This document shows positions 10,320-21,801 of a stretch of DNA of 54,436 bases, in pieces (within the stretch, counting starts at the first letter, position 1; every line of letters starts with the position of its first letter). The position numbers were made by a program, and so were the translations under genes. The notes under the pieces are model-generated. The model was not told the DNA's origin and did not search any database. It saw only the letters and a list, made by a program, of their open reading frames with translations. Source of the DNA: Podila epigama (lineage: Eukaryota > Mortierellomycota > Mortierellomycetes > Mortierellales > Mortierellaceae); assembly GCA_015679605.1 (NCBI GenBank), contig JAAAVE010000006.1, positions 1 to 54,436 on the forward strand. Direction: 5' to 3'.

Positions 10320-13300
10320 ATGGATCTCAAGGTATCTCGCGTTGAATCGATTCCCAGTACGGCAGGTGCAATCGAGAGTGTTCGCACTTCATGCCTTGTT
10401 CATCCAGATACCCTTTTGGAAATTGGTATCCCGTCGCTGGGATTCGGATCACTTCAGCATGACACCATTCTCGAAGGAAGACAATTGTTTGTAAAGTGCT
10501 TGCCACACGCGGCAGTGCAGCCTGGCCATATTGTCCTCCAAAATTGGATCGCTCTAGCATGCAGCTCGATCACAGGAGACGAGATAGTGGCTCGCCTTGA
10601 AAAGGTTGGCCATGTGGATACACCAGGTATTGTCCCTTCAAAAAGGCACCAAGTGGCAGATAAGTATTCTTTGACGAATACGAAATCTTGTTTCTCACAG
10701 AAAGAACCCCGTTCTGATTTTTTGAATGACAATAGTCGTTGTGGCCACAAAGGTTGTTATCGCAGCTCGCAGGAATGTAGAGACTTTGGCCAACTGGATC
10801 AAGCCAACTAACCCAGCCAACACGCAGCACGCCCCTCCAATATCTTCAGGGCAGAGTGGTAGACATGCGACCGAAAACACAATCAAACGATCGATGCAAG
10901 GACACCCTGTAAGAAATCTCGAGGCACAAAGGGAAGTAGAGGAGGTGTGCAATCCTTGTAGAAATGTGGACTGATGGTTTTTTTTTTTTCCCTCCGCCAT
11001 ATTAGATTGCGCAAGGATCCGCATTCATGGCCAGGGTAAAAGCCCAGAGTCACATATTCAACGTACTGCGGGTGGAGTACCAGAATTCGAACGTGGGAGA
11101 CGAACCAGTCCAAGGGGTCATTGGCGATGCAACGGAAATCGAAATTGTTCTGCCTGACATTAAGCTGGATGTAAACTACTCTGTCTGTTATGGCATGGAA
11201 AAGCTCTCGAAAGAGATTTGTCGATTCATAAGTAAGACGTTTTTTGATACAGCTTAATGACTGATATGATGGAGGTGAATGCTTAGCAATTGCCAATGCG
11301 CTAAATAGTTTCAAAAACTAACACAGTTTTCTCAATTCCTAGCTGATAGCTTTCTTCATGTCGATGCCTATTCAAGGCTTAATATACCAAGCAAAAAAGC
11401 TACACTGATCACTGGTGTATCAGGTTCGGGGAAAAAGACTTTAGCCAAAGCATGCTGTCAAAGACTTGCCCTTCGAATCTTTCCACTTTCGTTGGCTAGG
11501 GCACTGGCCGACAAGGAAATCATGGAGTCAGATCAATCGGCAACATTATCCCATATTCACACGATATTCGACCGTGCTCTGCAGGCCGCACCAAGCGCTG
11601 TCATCATTGAAGACATGGATGCTATTGCGAAAGGTGAGACTTGGCGATGAGGAACTATTTTATTAATGACTTTATTGTACTCGTTGCATTTTCAAACATA
11701 TAGATGCGAAGATAAAGAGAGATTGTATGCATTGACTAATCTGTTCTTTTCCTTCTGTTCTTAATGCGGAACTAAGATGTTGGCATGGAATCTCAGCTGC
11801 ACTCGACCACAGTATCGATCTTACGTCAGGAGATGGAAAGGGCCCGGCAGGGCAATAACGTAAGTCAACAGATTGTTGAACGGTATCTTTAACGAGTCAT
11901 CAAGATTTCAGGACCTTCGTCGATTTCGTTTTATTCAAACACTTTACACCTGCCTCATCTACTAGGTGTTTGTAATTGGCATTTCGAGAAACCGGGCAAA
12001 ACTCCCTGAGACTTTTGTGCGTCCAGACCTCTTCCAGCACGAGTTCAACATCACAGTTCCCCTCAAGTAGGCAACGTCTCTGTGTATTGTAGCCAAATGG
12101 GAGTTTGACGCGTGCTTTCTTTCTTTTGCAACAAGTCAACAATAATATAATAACCTGTCTAATTCTTATTCAAAATTATAGAGCACAGAGACAAGAGATC
12201 CTTGAAGGATACTTACGACTTGCATGCAAAGACACACTTTCTGATACTAGAGCTCTAGCTTTGAGAACTGCCCAGGTATGCTTCGGTGCAAATTTTCTCT
12301 TTTTTATTTGATCCATGACATCAAAAAAGAACATATATCGCGATACGCTCGTTTCTTCCTAACTCTTCTTTTATCTTTCTGGCGCTCTTTGTGATAGATG
12401 ACCTCGGGATATGTTGCAAAGGATCTGCGGGACCTATGCCGCTCTGCACTTTTACATTCTAATAGACGAAACTGTCTTGCATCAGAAACTATCAACATGG
12501 AGGATAGTGTCGATAATCTCGGAGGCATGTTAGAACGGACGACGATCACAAATGAATTAGAGCCTCGTGTACGTTCCGGGATCGAGTGGAAAGATCTTGA
12601 ATATGCTATTGGGGCGTCCAAACCGTCTCAGCAAGTTGAGTTTGATGGCCATGTTCATCAGACGCGTTGGGGTGACTTTGGAGGCTACAGTCTTTTGAAG
12701 AAACGTGTATACCAAGCGGTCCATTGGCCAATAACTCATCCCGAGACGTTCAAGCGTATGGGCGTAAAGCCACCAATGGGTCTTTTACTCTACGGCCCCT
12801 CAGGTATGTGGTCACGCAACAAGGGGAGGGAAAGGAAGGTCGCGTATCTCCTGTCTGAGGACTAGACGGATGAGTATGCAAAAGCGTATTAATGTATTCT
12901 CTCACAACTGTTCTTGCCATATTTTTGAATAGGGTGTGGAAAGACAATGCTGGTGCAGGCACTCGCATCCGAGTCAAACATGAACTTCATTCCGATAAAA
13001 GGTCCCGAGATTTTCTCAAAGTATTTGGGCGAGACGGAGGCCACTCTGAGGCGGCTATTTGCGATGGCGCGACAGATTGCACCCTGTATCTTGTTTTTTG
13101 ATGAAATGGATTCAATTGGCGCCAAACGCGGTTGGGGTGGCGATGGTGATTCTGCAGGAACCAATGGCGTAAACGAGCGCGTACTCAGCACGCTTTTGAA
13201 CGAGATGGATGGCGTGGAAGAACGGGCGGGTGTCATAGTTATTGGTTGTACGAACCAACCTCGGGCGATTGATGATGCGTTGCTGCGTCCTGGACGCCTA

Positions 13301-13784
13301 GATCAGCTCATTTATCTTGGATATCCAACACTCAAGGACCGTCAAGAGATCATTGAAACGATTGCTAAAAGGATTCCTTTGACCGAGGATGCATCTGTCC
13401 GCTCTCGCCTTGCAAAAGAGACAGCTGGTTTTTCACCAGCAGATTTGGAAGCCCTCTTCCGGTACGTGCTATTTATTGATTTTTTTACACTGGATGTTCC
13501 AGAACAAAACGGCAGAAACGCAAATGCTAATCAACTTGACCCTTTTTTTTCGATGCTGTTTGTATGTTCATAGGGAGGCGGCCATCAAGACACTTCGCAG
13601 AGATATCAAATCGGTTTGCGTGGACATAGCAGACATTGATGTTGTGAGGCACAAGATGAATGCCCTAGTACAAGATCGAGTGAACAAATCATATGTGACC
13701 CCCTTGGACAACAACAATACTGGTGCGGACGTGGATGATGTTCTTGTGCCAGAGCTTTATAGAGAGTTTCAACAGGAGCGATAA
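10320..13784 (+). CDS. Two-domain AAA+ ATPase, AFG2/SPATA5-SPATA5L1 type
   Basis: Ten exons with consistent phases: 10320..10626, 10736..10908, 11006..11231, 11343..11633, 11777..11859, 11966..12066, 12182..12275, 12398..12803, 12933..13461, 13574..13784; 806 residues. Domain D1 has Walker A GVSGSGKKT (from residue 259), but its Walker B reads VIIEDMD (Glu-Asp swapped) and the arginine-finger region reads FVRPDLFQ instead of RPGRFD, so it probably hydrolyses poorly. D2 is intact: GPSGCGKT (558-565), FFDEMDSI (Asp617-Glu618), and DDALLRPGRLDQLIY. D2 fits CDC48-like hexameric unfoldases; lengths of about 750-890 and the phrasing HWPITHPETFKRMG and LNEMDGVEE point to the AFG2/SPATA5L1 group, which releases assembly factors from pre-60S ribosomes. 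PEX6-like ATPases also have a degenerate D1, but D2 fits less well. The family is sure, the ortholog less so. Confidence 0.8.
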
Positions 13785-14437
13785 AATCATTAAAGAAAAT
13801 CAAATGGGTGATTTTTAAAAAATCTATGAATTGAGTTAGGCTATTAACCTAACTCGACGTCGCGATTTTTTTTTGAAAAATCGGGTGGTCGATTTTTTGG
13901 TTGAGAACCACCAGCCTGCGATTTTTTTGAAAACCGAGTGGTTGATTTTTTGTGATTAAACTCAACTTTGCGATTTTTTGAAAATCGGGTGGTCGATTTT
14001 CTGGTCGAGGTGCTTTTGCATACGATTTTTTGAAAACCGAGTAATAGCCACATTCAATTCTTGGATTTTTAAAAAATCTGAGAATTGCGCATTATTTTGT
14101 GTTAACGAGAGGAGCCCGATTTTCTTTTGCAAAAGGCTGCTTTTGGTTGATTTTTTTGGTCGATTTTTTGGTCAAGGATCATTTTGTGTTACAAATTCTG
14201 GTCGATTTTTGTCAACGCGGCAAAAAGAAAAAAAAAAATCGTCAGCATATGCACCTGTACCAGAAAATCGACCACTTGGTTTTTGAAAGCTGTTTGGCTA
14301 TTTGAAAATTTCTTGTGGCTGATGAAACTAAAGACGATCTGAGGTGACTGCTCTTCTGTGATGTTGTCTTTTTTTTTTTTTTCTGAGTGGCCCTTTGCAT
14401 CAGCTGTCGTTCTTGTTACACATTGCACTTGCCATCA
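13785..14437. repeat. Hairpin-rich tandem repeat and T-rich region upstream of RRP8
   Basis: Four degenerate copies of a 52-56 base unit start at 13862, 13918, 13970 and 14022. Each opens with GCGATTTTTTGAAAA or a close variant and continues with a C/T-G-GTGG and CGATTTTTTGGT-like part. Within each unit the CGATTTTT...AAAAATCG halves can fold back. A separate perfect 8-base inverted repeat (GAGTTAGG at 13833-13840 and CCTAACTC at 13848-13855) lies before it, and another palindrome with ATTTTTAAAAAAT core is at about 14062-14085. Related CGATTTTT phrases go on to about 14275. The stretch lies downstream of the AAA ATPase and holds the RRP8 promoter. No coding frame is credible. Confidence 0.7.
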
Positions 14438-16925
14438 ATGTTCTCCATTCCAGGATTTAACGTTGGGAACCTCGTTGTCGAGGCCCCTAAGGAGCAACTC
14501 AAGAAACGTAAGCATGAGGAAAAGGCCCTGTCCAGCAGTGCTGTAACCTCAACTTCAGCCAGTAATATTGCACCAGTTAAAAGCACATCGACCTTGACTT
14601 CGACACTGCCCGCAACGACCCCGGCTGTTGCTTCAACAACGACCTCAACTTCCACCTCCAATGCTCCATTCTCCAAAAAGTTCAAGAAGGATCCCGTCTA
14701 TGAAAAGAAGGCACCCTCGGAGCCCAAACTCGGATGGGGCTGGATCCCTGAACCTGTACCCCTGAAGGAGCGAGCTACCTGGAACCAATCTACCAAGGCC
14801 ATGCGTAAGGCCAAGGCAGAAGCAGAAAAGACGAGGAAGGAAAAAGCAGTTCAGGATAAAAAGGCTCTTGTGAGCTCCATCTCTGCGCCAGCCACGGCGG
14901 TGCAACTATTGTTGAATGGCGCTGTGGATATGAAGGATATTGTAGGACTGGGCAGCAAAGGCAAGAAGGAACTGAAGTATGACTCGGGAGATGGTAAGGA
15001 ACAAGATACGGATATGCCAGATGCCAACGGGGAGGATGAAACGCCCAAGAAGCGCAACAAGCGTCTGGAAAGAAAGATCAAAAAGGCTGCCTATATTGCT
15101 GCCATGGAGGCCAAGGAGAACACGAAAGCGTCTACTGATGCAGCTACAACCTCTACAACTGCCGTGCACGATGAAGAAGTAACAGCGCAAGATACGGAGG
15201 ACAGCTCTGTGGCTGTCAAGAAGCAGCAGCCAGCGGCATCTGTCAACCCTGTTCTGGCCAAATTGACAAACAAAGAGAAGCGATTGTTAAAGCAGCTTCA
15301 AAAGAAGCAGAAAGAGGATGGCATTGACCCTACCATTAAGCCTGTTACTACCCCAGACACCACTTCACGACCCAAATCGGACAAACCAAAGAAGGAGAAG
15401 AAGCAGGCTCAGAAGGTTGAAGAGTCTGGACCCTTGAACCCATCGAACAAGAGACTGAAGGGTCAGAGTGCCACGGATCAAAAAACATTGTCTGATCTCC
15501 AAACTGCCACTGCTGCTGCTGAAGAGGCTATTCATGCTGACATTGTCTCAGAGAGCAAGAAGGGCAAGAAGGGCAAGAAAGCTGATGAGAAGATCACCTC
15601 CGAGGTCAAGGGACAACAGGAGCAACATCAGGAACAGCATGAACAAAAATCCAAGCAAAAGAAGGATAAGGCTGATACTACACTGTCCAAGAAGCAGCTG
15701 CAGCTCGCCAAGGAGCGCGAGAGACTTCTCGAGGTAATGACCCTTCCTTGCACATTTTTTTTTCTTCTTTTTTGTTTCGCATATACGTTAGAAGAACTTT
15801 GAAGTATGTCGTTGCTAAGGTTTCTCCTCTTACCTCATTGTATTTGTCCTTTCCCCATTCCCAGGCTCTATCCCGAACCAACAATGCTCTGGAAGAGTTG
15901 CAAAAGTCTTTTGGAGATGAAGAGGATGAGACCCCAATGACCAAGGCCGAGGTTAAATTGGCTACGCAAGGCAAGAAGCAGAAGAAGGAAGCTATCGCCG
16001 CAGCAAAGCCAGCGGCAGCACAAGTATCCACACCTGTCAAGAAGACCGTTCAGGCAGCACCAGCACCCCAACCAAAGCTGACAAAGCTCCAGGAACAAAT
16101 GAAGAAGACCTTAGCTGGCGGAAAGTTCCGTTTCTTGAACGAGCAACTGTATACCACAACGGGTGAAGAGGCTTTTGACCTCTTCCAGTCAAAGCCAGAG
16201 TTGTTTGACGAGTACCACGAGGGTTTCCGTGCTCAGGTTGAGTCATGGCCCCAGAACCCCGTCGACATTTTCACCTCGCAGCTGCGGCCCATGCCCAAGG
16301 ACACTGTGATTGCAGATCTTGGATGCGGTGATGCCCAAATCGCGGCAGAGTTATCAAAGCACAATGTGCTTTCGTTTGATCTTGTAGCCAAGAACGAGCG
16401 TGTGACCGCCTGCGATATTGCCCACCTGCCACTCAAGGATGCCTCGGTTGACGTGGCCATCTTTTGTTTGAGCCTCATGGGCACTGATTTTTTGAAGTTT
16501 CTCAAGGAGGCCTACCGTGTGCTCAAGCCCAAGTATGAAAAGTCCCTTGATATTTTTCTTCTTTTCTTTAATTGTCCAATGGAGAGATATTCCTGTTCTA
16601 ACATATATCAATCCTATATAATAGTGGCCAGCTCAAGATTGCAGAGGTGATCAGTCGCTTTACGGATGTGGACGCATTTGTGGATGCGTTGAAGGCAATT
16701 GGCTTTGAACTGCGACATTCAGATTCGAGCAACAAGATGTTTATCATGTTTGATTTTGTCAAGCCCGACCCTACCTTGACGAGCAGCAAGAGTAAGAAGG
16801 GCAAGAAGGGAAAATCAGCGAAAAAGTCAAATAAGTTTGAGGATGATGGTGACGTTGATATGGGCTCGATTGACGATGAGGTCGGACCCACGCTTTTGAA
16901 GCCTTGTATTTACAAGAAGAGGTAG
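14438..16925 (+). CDS. RRP8: Ribosomal RNA-processing protein 8 (SAM-dependent methyltransferase)
   Basis: Nucleolar methyltransferase that in yeast makes m1A in 25S rRNA. Exons 14438..15733, 15865..16532, 16625..16925; 754 residues. The start ATG (MFSIPGFNVGN) matches the conserved N-terminal phrase of RRP8 proteins. Residues 20-500 are a low-complexity Lys/Glu/Ala-rich region with nuclear-localisation-like basic clusters, longer than in yeast (RRP8 there is about 390 residues). The catalytic domain is at the C-terminus: FDLFQSKPELFDEYHEGFR, SAM motif I IADLGCGDAQIA (from about 581), ACDIAHLPLKDASVDVAIFC, LMGTDFLKFLKEAYRVLKP then, across the last intron, NGQLKIAEVISRF, and finally SNKMFIMFDFVK. 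The protein ends with a Lys-rich segment and a short acidic one. The last junction is confirmed by the RVLKPxGxLxIAE phrase. Confidence 0.93.
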
Positions 16926-17172
16926 TCGCTGATCCTCGTGAATGTAACATAGACAGGTCCTGTGCTCGCACCTTTTAACAATCCACCATAGCATTGCATG
17001 TATTCAACAAAAATCAAAAATTGTTACCTTCAAATTTTTTCAATCGAAACATTTTCGGTTAAAGGCATCTAAGCCACCCCTGTCAAGTTTGACCCGATTT
17101 TTCTTTTTTTTTTTTTTATGTTCGAACAAGGCACACACTTGCATAGACATCTCACACGACTTCATATACAAC

Positions 17173-18149
17173 ATGTCTGCACAAATGGTCCACCCTGTCC
17201 TCAAGAACGGCGTCGGTGCATTCGTACCTCAATGCCGTCGTCTCGTTTTCCATTATTGCGAGCGCAGTGGAAGCTCCAGAGGAATGATGTAATTATTGCA
17301 CTTGTTAAACACCAGCACTCCACTTCTACAAAACTACACACATCTGATCAGGGCGCGGGATTGACAAAGGGCTAAGAATGCAACGCAGCGAAAGGAAAGA
17401 ACAGCATTTCAGCAATAGTCTCATGACCTGCCTAGAGAGTGATCAGGTTATGTTGACTCACGACTGAGCATGGCTCACGGCTGGACAAACTTAACATGGC
17501 AAAGGAAGCTCAGGGCATGTTCATATCGTTTTGACTTGAAGGGACGGACCAAGGGACGGACCAAGGAATGGCTCAAGGAATGGACGCACATTCATGATCA
17601 GCATGCATAATAAGAGCAGGACCGTTTTAGCTTCTTCTTTGGAGAAAACAGCGCATGCTGCTAACAATCCATGTTGTTCTCGGCCTTCTATATCTTAGTG
17701 AATACCTCAAGAAGGATTTGATCCAGTTTGCAAAGGAGCATCCCCATGTCGAGGTCATTGTCACACCAAGACCCTCCAAGCACCCTGTTATTCGCGGCTT
17801 ATACTGTGAGTCTCTTTACAAAGTGTGGAAGAGTTGACAGCATGTACTGGATCGATTTAGTTTCTAATCAAACCGTTTTTCTCGTACCCCTCCCTATCCG
17901 TCCCTTTGCCCTTTCTCTCTCGATGTTTACACCAAACGGGATGTCGGATGCACCAATCTTCTAGTGAATGGAAAAGACAAAGTTGTTTGCGTACGCAACA
18001 TGGAGCCATCAGATATTGCTGGCAAAGTCAACCTCTTGAAGGAGTCGGCCGGAAACAAGATGAAGAACTTCAAAAAGCCCGTCATCTCCACTACAGAGTC
18101 TGTCCGTGGTATCTGGTCACCTTTCCATTCTGCTCCCCACAAAATCTAA
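17173..18149 (+). CDS. MRPL51: Mitochondrial large-subunit ribosomal protein mL43 (yeast MRPL51)
   Basis: Structural protein of the mitochondrial large ribosomal subunit with the L51/S25/CI-B8 thioredoxin-like fold. Exons 17173..17288, 17699..17805, 17965..18149; 135 residues, against 140 in yeast. The conserved phrases are in order: NGVGAFVPQCRRLVFHYCERSGSSRGM, then IEYLKKDLIQFAKEHPHVEV, SKHPVIRGLY, the joined phrase NGKDKVVCVRNM and the C-terminal ESVRGIWSPFH. Each is recognisable in yeast Mrpl51 (NGVGAF, GGSSEGMRKFL, GREKVICVRN, SSVRGIWSP). The first intron (17289-17698, 410 bases) is several times longer than others in the window and contains a 12-base tandem repeat. Phases agree at both junctions. 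Confidence 0.93.
17541..17588 (+). repeat. 12-base tandem repeat, four copies, inside mL43 intron 1
   Basis: Two identical copies of GGGACGGACCAA (17541-17552 and 17553-17564) are followed by two related ones, GGAATGGCTCAA (17565-17576) and GGAATGGACGCA (17577-17588). The array lies in the unusually long first intron of the ribosomal protein gene and has no coding meaning that I can see. Confidence 0.85.
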
Positions 18150-18720
18150 GAACCTCCTGTCATTATCATATAGAATACAACCATCATTTGAAAGCTTTGA
18201 AACTATGGAGAGTGCCCATGTTGCAATTTGCGGACTTGTTTTTCTACGCTTCACCTTCCCCTCCTGTTATTTTTTCGCATTCACCCCACCTGTAGCCACA
18301 GCTCTCATTCATGTCTTAATGCCACTGAAGTCCTTGTCCGTGTCTGCTGGAACCAACTGTGCTGCACATTGGATACATGTGACACTGATATGAATGTTCC
18401 TGCATTTGCGAATCGTATGAGAGTTCATACTGGGACGAGCTTGCGTCGTTGAGCTTTATATCCGAAACGATATGAATAATGCTTAATAGGCACAGGTCTG
18501 AAATCGCTGGCTGGTTGTTCCCATGCTTGAGCAGACTTGAGGCACCCGTTTTGTAACCTCAGCCTTTCCTAAAATATTCATACGACTCCCCGACATTCTC
18601 ACCTTGGTGCCATACCAAAAACCCACGTTTGTCATGGTAAATCTACAGCCACCTACTAACACTTGCTTGAGCAGTTGATGGAGTGTGTTATTATTCTCTT
18701 GGTATCAAAAGACGCTGTCT
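18150..18720. other. Intergenic region between convergent genes
   Basis: The 571 bases between the mL43 stop (plus) and the F-box stop (minus) should hold two 3' UTRs. Short open frames occur on the plus strand (for example 18106-18393) but have neither recognisable motifs nor gene-like composition. No RNA gene was recognised. Confidence 0.45.
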
Positions 18721-21222
18721 TTATTTTCTTTTTTTTTCTAATTGAAAGATCACTCCTGGTCGCATGTCTTCAACTTTTTCTGTCAATGACCGATTGTCCA
18801 ATGCATCCCTGGGGTCGTCACGGTTGGCAATGATCACTTCGTGACAGCCCCGGTTTTCAATTCGGAAAGACTCGAGTCTCGGCCAAAATATTTGCGGCCT
18901 TACATGCGATGGCAACTTCTTTGTTCCTGTCGACTTTTTGGTCCGTAGAAACTCGAACGTATCGGCTGAAAGTTCGCCTGGGATGTTCTCTGTGTGGATA
19001 CAAAACTTTTCTAGCTTTATCAGGCGCCCATCAGAGTGCATGACTTTTCCTTCGACATCGATGCTATTGTCGGTGCTCCCTCCGCCCCCAAGTGCAAGTA
19101 AGGTGTTTGGCATGCGTGTATATACATTCTCGATTTGCAATGTCATGCCGTCATTGACTTTTTGCCAATATTTGTTCGAATACAGATCGATGAATGTATC
19201 TTTGATAGCCTGGTTCCGCATCCTGATTGGTTGTGGCTGCTCGCTGTCAAATGGTACTATGACATAACGATTTTCCATTTCCCATTGCCCAATGTAAAGG
19301 CTGGATACCCATAGCGTCAAATCCACAATGAGAGGACAACAGTGCGACAACTGTTGGAAAAGACTCTTTGCGTGGGCGGCTCCCTTATGCTTCAGCCTTT
19401 CTACGCCCATTGTCATGGCTGGGATAGAAATGCAAACGACCCGCAGGTGACGACAAACCCATCGTGTCGACTGCGAGAGTAGCTCATTAGCACGCTCACG
19501 AACAATGACCTTTTGTACGCGGCGCTGGATCTGACGCGCTATCTTGTCATTGACAGGTGGTGGGGCAGGTGCGGTTTGCCAGTAATATCTCGCATTTGGT
19601 TGAGGTGGTTCATAGCCGCTGCGGGCGTGTTTGGCCTCTGTGGCCTCCTTAAGCGCCTCAATAGTCCTGAGCTCAACGAGGGCGTCAACGCTGAGGACAT
19701 TGGCAGAACGTGCCCTGAGCTCGATGAGCGAGGAGGCACAGCGTAGAACGAGATCCAAAGCGTAAGGATTGAAGGTGGCGTCAGCCGTACTCACTGAAGG
19801 ATCGCTGGCGATATGGAGAACCTTGACTCGACCAAAGTATTCGCATAGCTCAGGACTTGGGCGCCATGGGTTAGGCATTGTGAAGGGGACGGTGATTGTG
19901 TCCAGATGCGAGAAATATAGTTGGTGGAGATTTAGATGGGCAACATGGCGGGTGGAGTCATTGTTCATATTGTAGTGATCTTCGCTAGAGTTCAAGGGAG
20001 TCCATAGAGATGGGATGAGAGTGAACTCCTCGAGGCGAGGACAAGCGGTCGATGCCAGGTTGTAGAGCGGCTTCAACTTGTCTTGGATGGTAGCTGTGGG
20101 TCGCGGGTACGCGTACAAGGGGACCTGTGGAAAGATCATGTGGAAATGTAGGACCCTGAAGGACTTTAACTGAGGGCAGCAACAGATTAGATTCCTCAGA
20201 ACAATGTCACCGACCCTGCATGCTTGAACGTCTAAATGGGTCAACCGGTAAGCCGTCCATTCGTGCACTTGTGTCACGTCAGATGCGGGTGAAAGAGTCC
20301 ATATAACGTCGAGTTTATGCCAAAGACCTCCATGAATTACGAGCGACTCTAAGGAGGCGCAGTGCTCCAATATTGGCAGCAACTCGATATTGGCATTTCC
20401 TTCAGGATGTATCTCCAAGTCCTTGAGCCACAACAGATTCGGGAGCATTGGTTTCAGGACACGAAGACAAAAGTCCTTGTTGCACAATAAGACAAGCGTG
20501 TCGAGGTGATGAACCAGGCTAGTTCTCTTTGCACGGAGAGGCCTCTTTTCACAATCATTTCTCTTCTCAGCGCTGCCACAAGCCTCGATGGCCCGCTGTT
20601 GCTGCTGCTGTTCCTGTTGCTGCCGCTGTTGTTTAATATCGGAACCATCGATTGGGATTGGGTCAGAGATGGCATCAAAGAAATGCATCCAGGCTTCTTG
20701 TAACCTGTCGTAAGGGGGAGTGCGTCGGTATCGACTCTTGGAGTTTAGACTCTGATTGTAGATTACAGTCAATGAGCCAACATGGACCGACCGCATCCAA
20801 TCGAGGAGCGCGGCTTCTTCCTCTGGACCATCAAACCTCCAAGTGCCGGCTCTAGTGATGAATGGTTGTGCAGTCGCGTTCCAGAGTCGGCTCACGAGGC
20901 GGATGACTTGCCTCAAGGTCGCCTGGGATGAGAAGGAACAAATTAATTGTAAAACTTCAGGAGGCAGAGACCATAAGACTCGTCGAGGCGACTTGGAATG
21001 CGATCTCGGCTTGACGCGAGTAATTGAGGCTTTGTTGATTGATTTGTGTGGGACAAGAGTAAAGTCGCCATAGAGAGCTACATCTTGATCGTCGTCATCC
21101 TCACTCAGGTCATCGAGGTCAAAGTCATGGCAGTCCCCTTGATCACTGCATTCGTTGTTGCTACTGGGCTCGCGCGTGCTGTGAGTACCTGGGGTATCGG
21201 AAGAATCAGAGGCATCGGCCAT
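18721..21222 (-). CDS. F-box protein, 833 residues
   Basis: Likely substrate-recognition subunit of an SCF ubiquitin ligase. One uninterrupted reading frame from the ATG at 21222 (MADASDSSDT) to TAA at 18721-18723. Residues 1-80 are acidic and disordered (DLDDLSEDDDDQD), then an F-box at about 82-122: RVLWSLPPEVLQLICSF followed by RQVIRLVSRLWNATAQPFI. The remainder is rich in Leu with repeated phrases such as LPNLLWLKDLEIHPEG, LESLVIHGGLWH and YRLTHLDVQACRVGDIVLRN, typical of an irregular leucine-rich repeat domain, and a Gln-rich insert near residue 205. Such large F-box/LRR proteins are common in Mortierella-like fungi; the substrate is unknown. The frame stays open upstream into the N gap at 21314-21323, but the ATG chosen has a leader of GA-rich repeats before it. 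Confidence 0.85.
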   Translation of the reverse strand: MADASDSSDTPGTHSTREPSSNNECSDQGDCHDFDLDDLSEDDDDQDVALYGDFTLVPHKSINKASITRVKPRSHSKSPRRVLWSLPPEVLQLICSFSSQATLRQVIRLVSRLWNATAQPFITRAGTWRFDGPEEEAALLDWMRSVHVGSLTVIYNQSLNSKSRYRRTPPYDRLQEAWMHFFDAISDPIPIDGSDIKQQRQQQEQQQQQRAIEACGSAEKRNDCEKRPLRAKRTSLVHHLDTLVLLCNKDFCLRVLKPMLPNLLWLKDLEIHPEGNANIELLPILEHCASLESLVIHGGLWHKLDVIWTLSPASDVTQVHEWTAYRLTHLDVQACRVGDIVLRNLICCCPQLKSFRVLHFHMIFPQVPLYAYPRPTATIQDKLKPLYNLASTACPRLEEFTLIPSLWTPLNSSEDHYNMNNDSTRHVAHLNLHQLYFSHLDTITVPFTMPNPWRPSPELCEYFGRVKVLHIASDPSVSTADATFNPYALDLVLRCASSLIELRARSANVLSVDALVELRTIEALKEATEAKHARSGYEPPQPNARYYWQTAPAPPPVNDKIARQIQRRVQKVIVRERANELLSQSTRWVCRHLRVVCISIPAMTMGVERLKHKGAAHAKSLFQQLSHCCPLIVDLTLWVSSLYIGQWEMENRYVIVPFDSEQPQPIRMRNQAIKDTFIDLYSNKYWQKVNDGMTLQIENVYTRMPNTLLALGGGGSTDNSIDVEGKVMHSDGRLIKLEKFCIHTENIPGELSADTFEFLRTKKSTGTKKLPSHVRPQIFWPRLESFRIENRGCHEVIIANRDDPRDALDNRSLTEKVEDMRPGVIFQLEKKRK

Positions 21223-21313
21223 CGCGTGATAGTGTAGGGATTTGGTGGTAGAGAGAGAGAGAGAGTGAGAGTGAGTGACGAGAAAGTGAGAGAAATGCGT
21301 AAATGAGTGTCTT

Positions 21314-21323
21314 NNNNNNNNNN
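21314..21323. other. Assembly gap (10 N)
   Basis: Ten undetermined bases 92 bases upstream of the F-box start, next to a GAGAGA-type simple repeat at 21251-21300. Confidence 0.95.
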
Positions 21324-21801
21324 TAAAGATAAAGATTAACATGCCGCAGCATCGCCACCGAATGCTCTGTCCTCTGCCGCAGGCACAACTATAATAAAAC
21401 GCCTCAATGTTGGCTGGTAGTCCTTAAAAAGTTTGTAAATGGTGACGGGAGGAGTATTTATTAACATACACGCAAGGCATATCGAGATTTGAAGCAATCA
21501 ACTGTCTCTATTCTTGATCTGAAAGAAGGTCGAGTGTTAGTTTGCTCTGGTGACTCCCGAGTTGGACCCTGGTGGGTAGACTCTTCTCGTCTGACTTGTC
21601 GTACATGTGGCAGAGGGAAACAAACGACAAGTCGATGATGATGCACCTACCGACTAACCGAACGTCACGTAGGCGAAGCATTTGATTCATCCACGCAAAA
21701 TATCCTCTTTCAGAAAGGTTGTCGACCAGAGATGGAAAATGGAAAACCTCTTCAAAATGGTTATCCCGCATTGATAAAATGTCGACCTGGACATTTCACG
21801 G
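21324..21801. other. Intergenic stretch left of the helicase remnant
   Basis: No gene could be assigned. The minus-strand frame 21771..21508 (87 codons: FHFPSLVDNLSERGYFAWMN then LRLRDVRLVGRCIIIDLSF) has a protein-like composition without obvious low complexity and could be a fragment of a mobile-element or repeated gene, but it matches nothing I recognise. Confidence 0.35.

Noticed and set aside
17289-17698. snoRNA in the mL43 intron
   Set aside because: No good C box (RTGATGA) with a paired D box, and no H/ACA-type ending, could be found.
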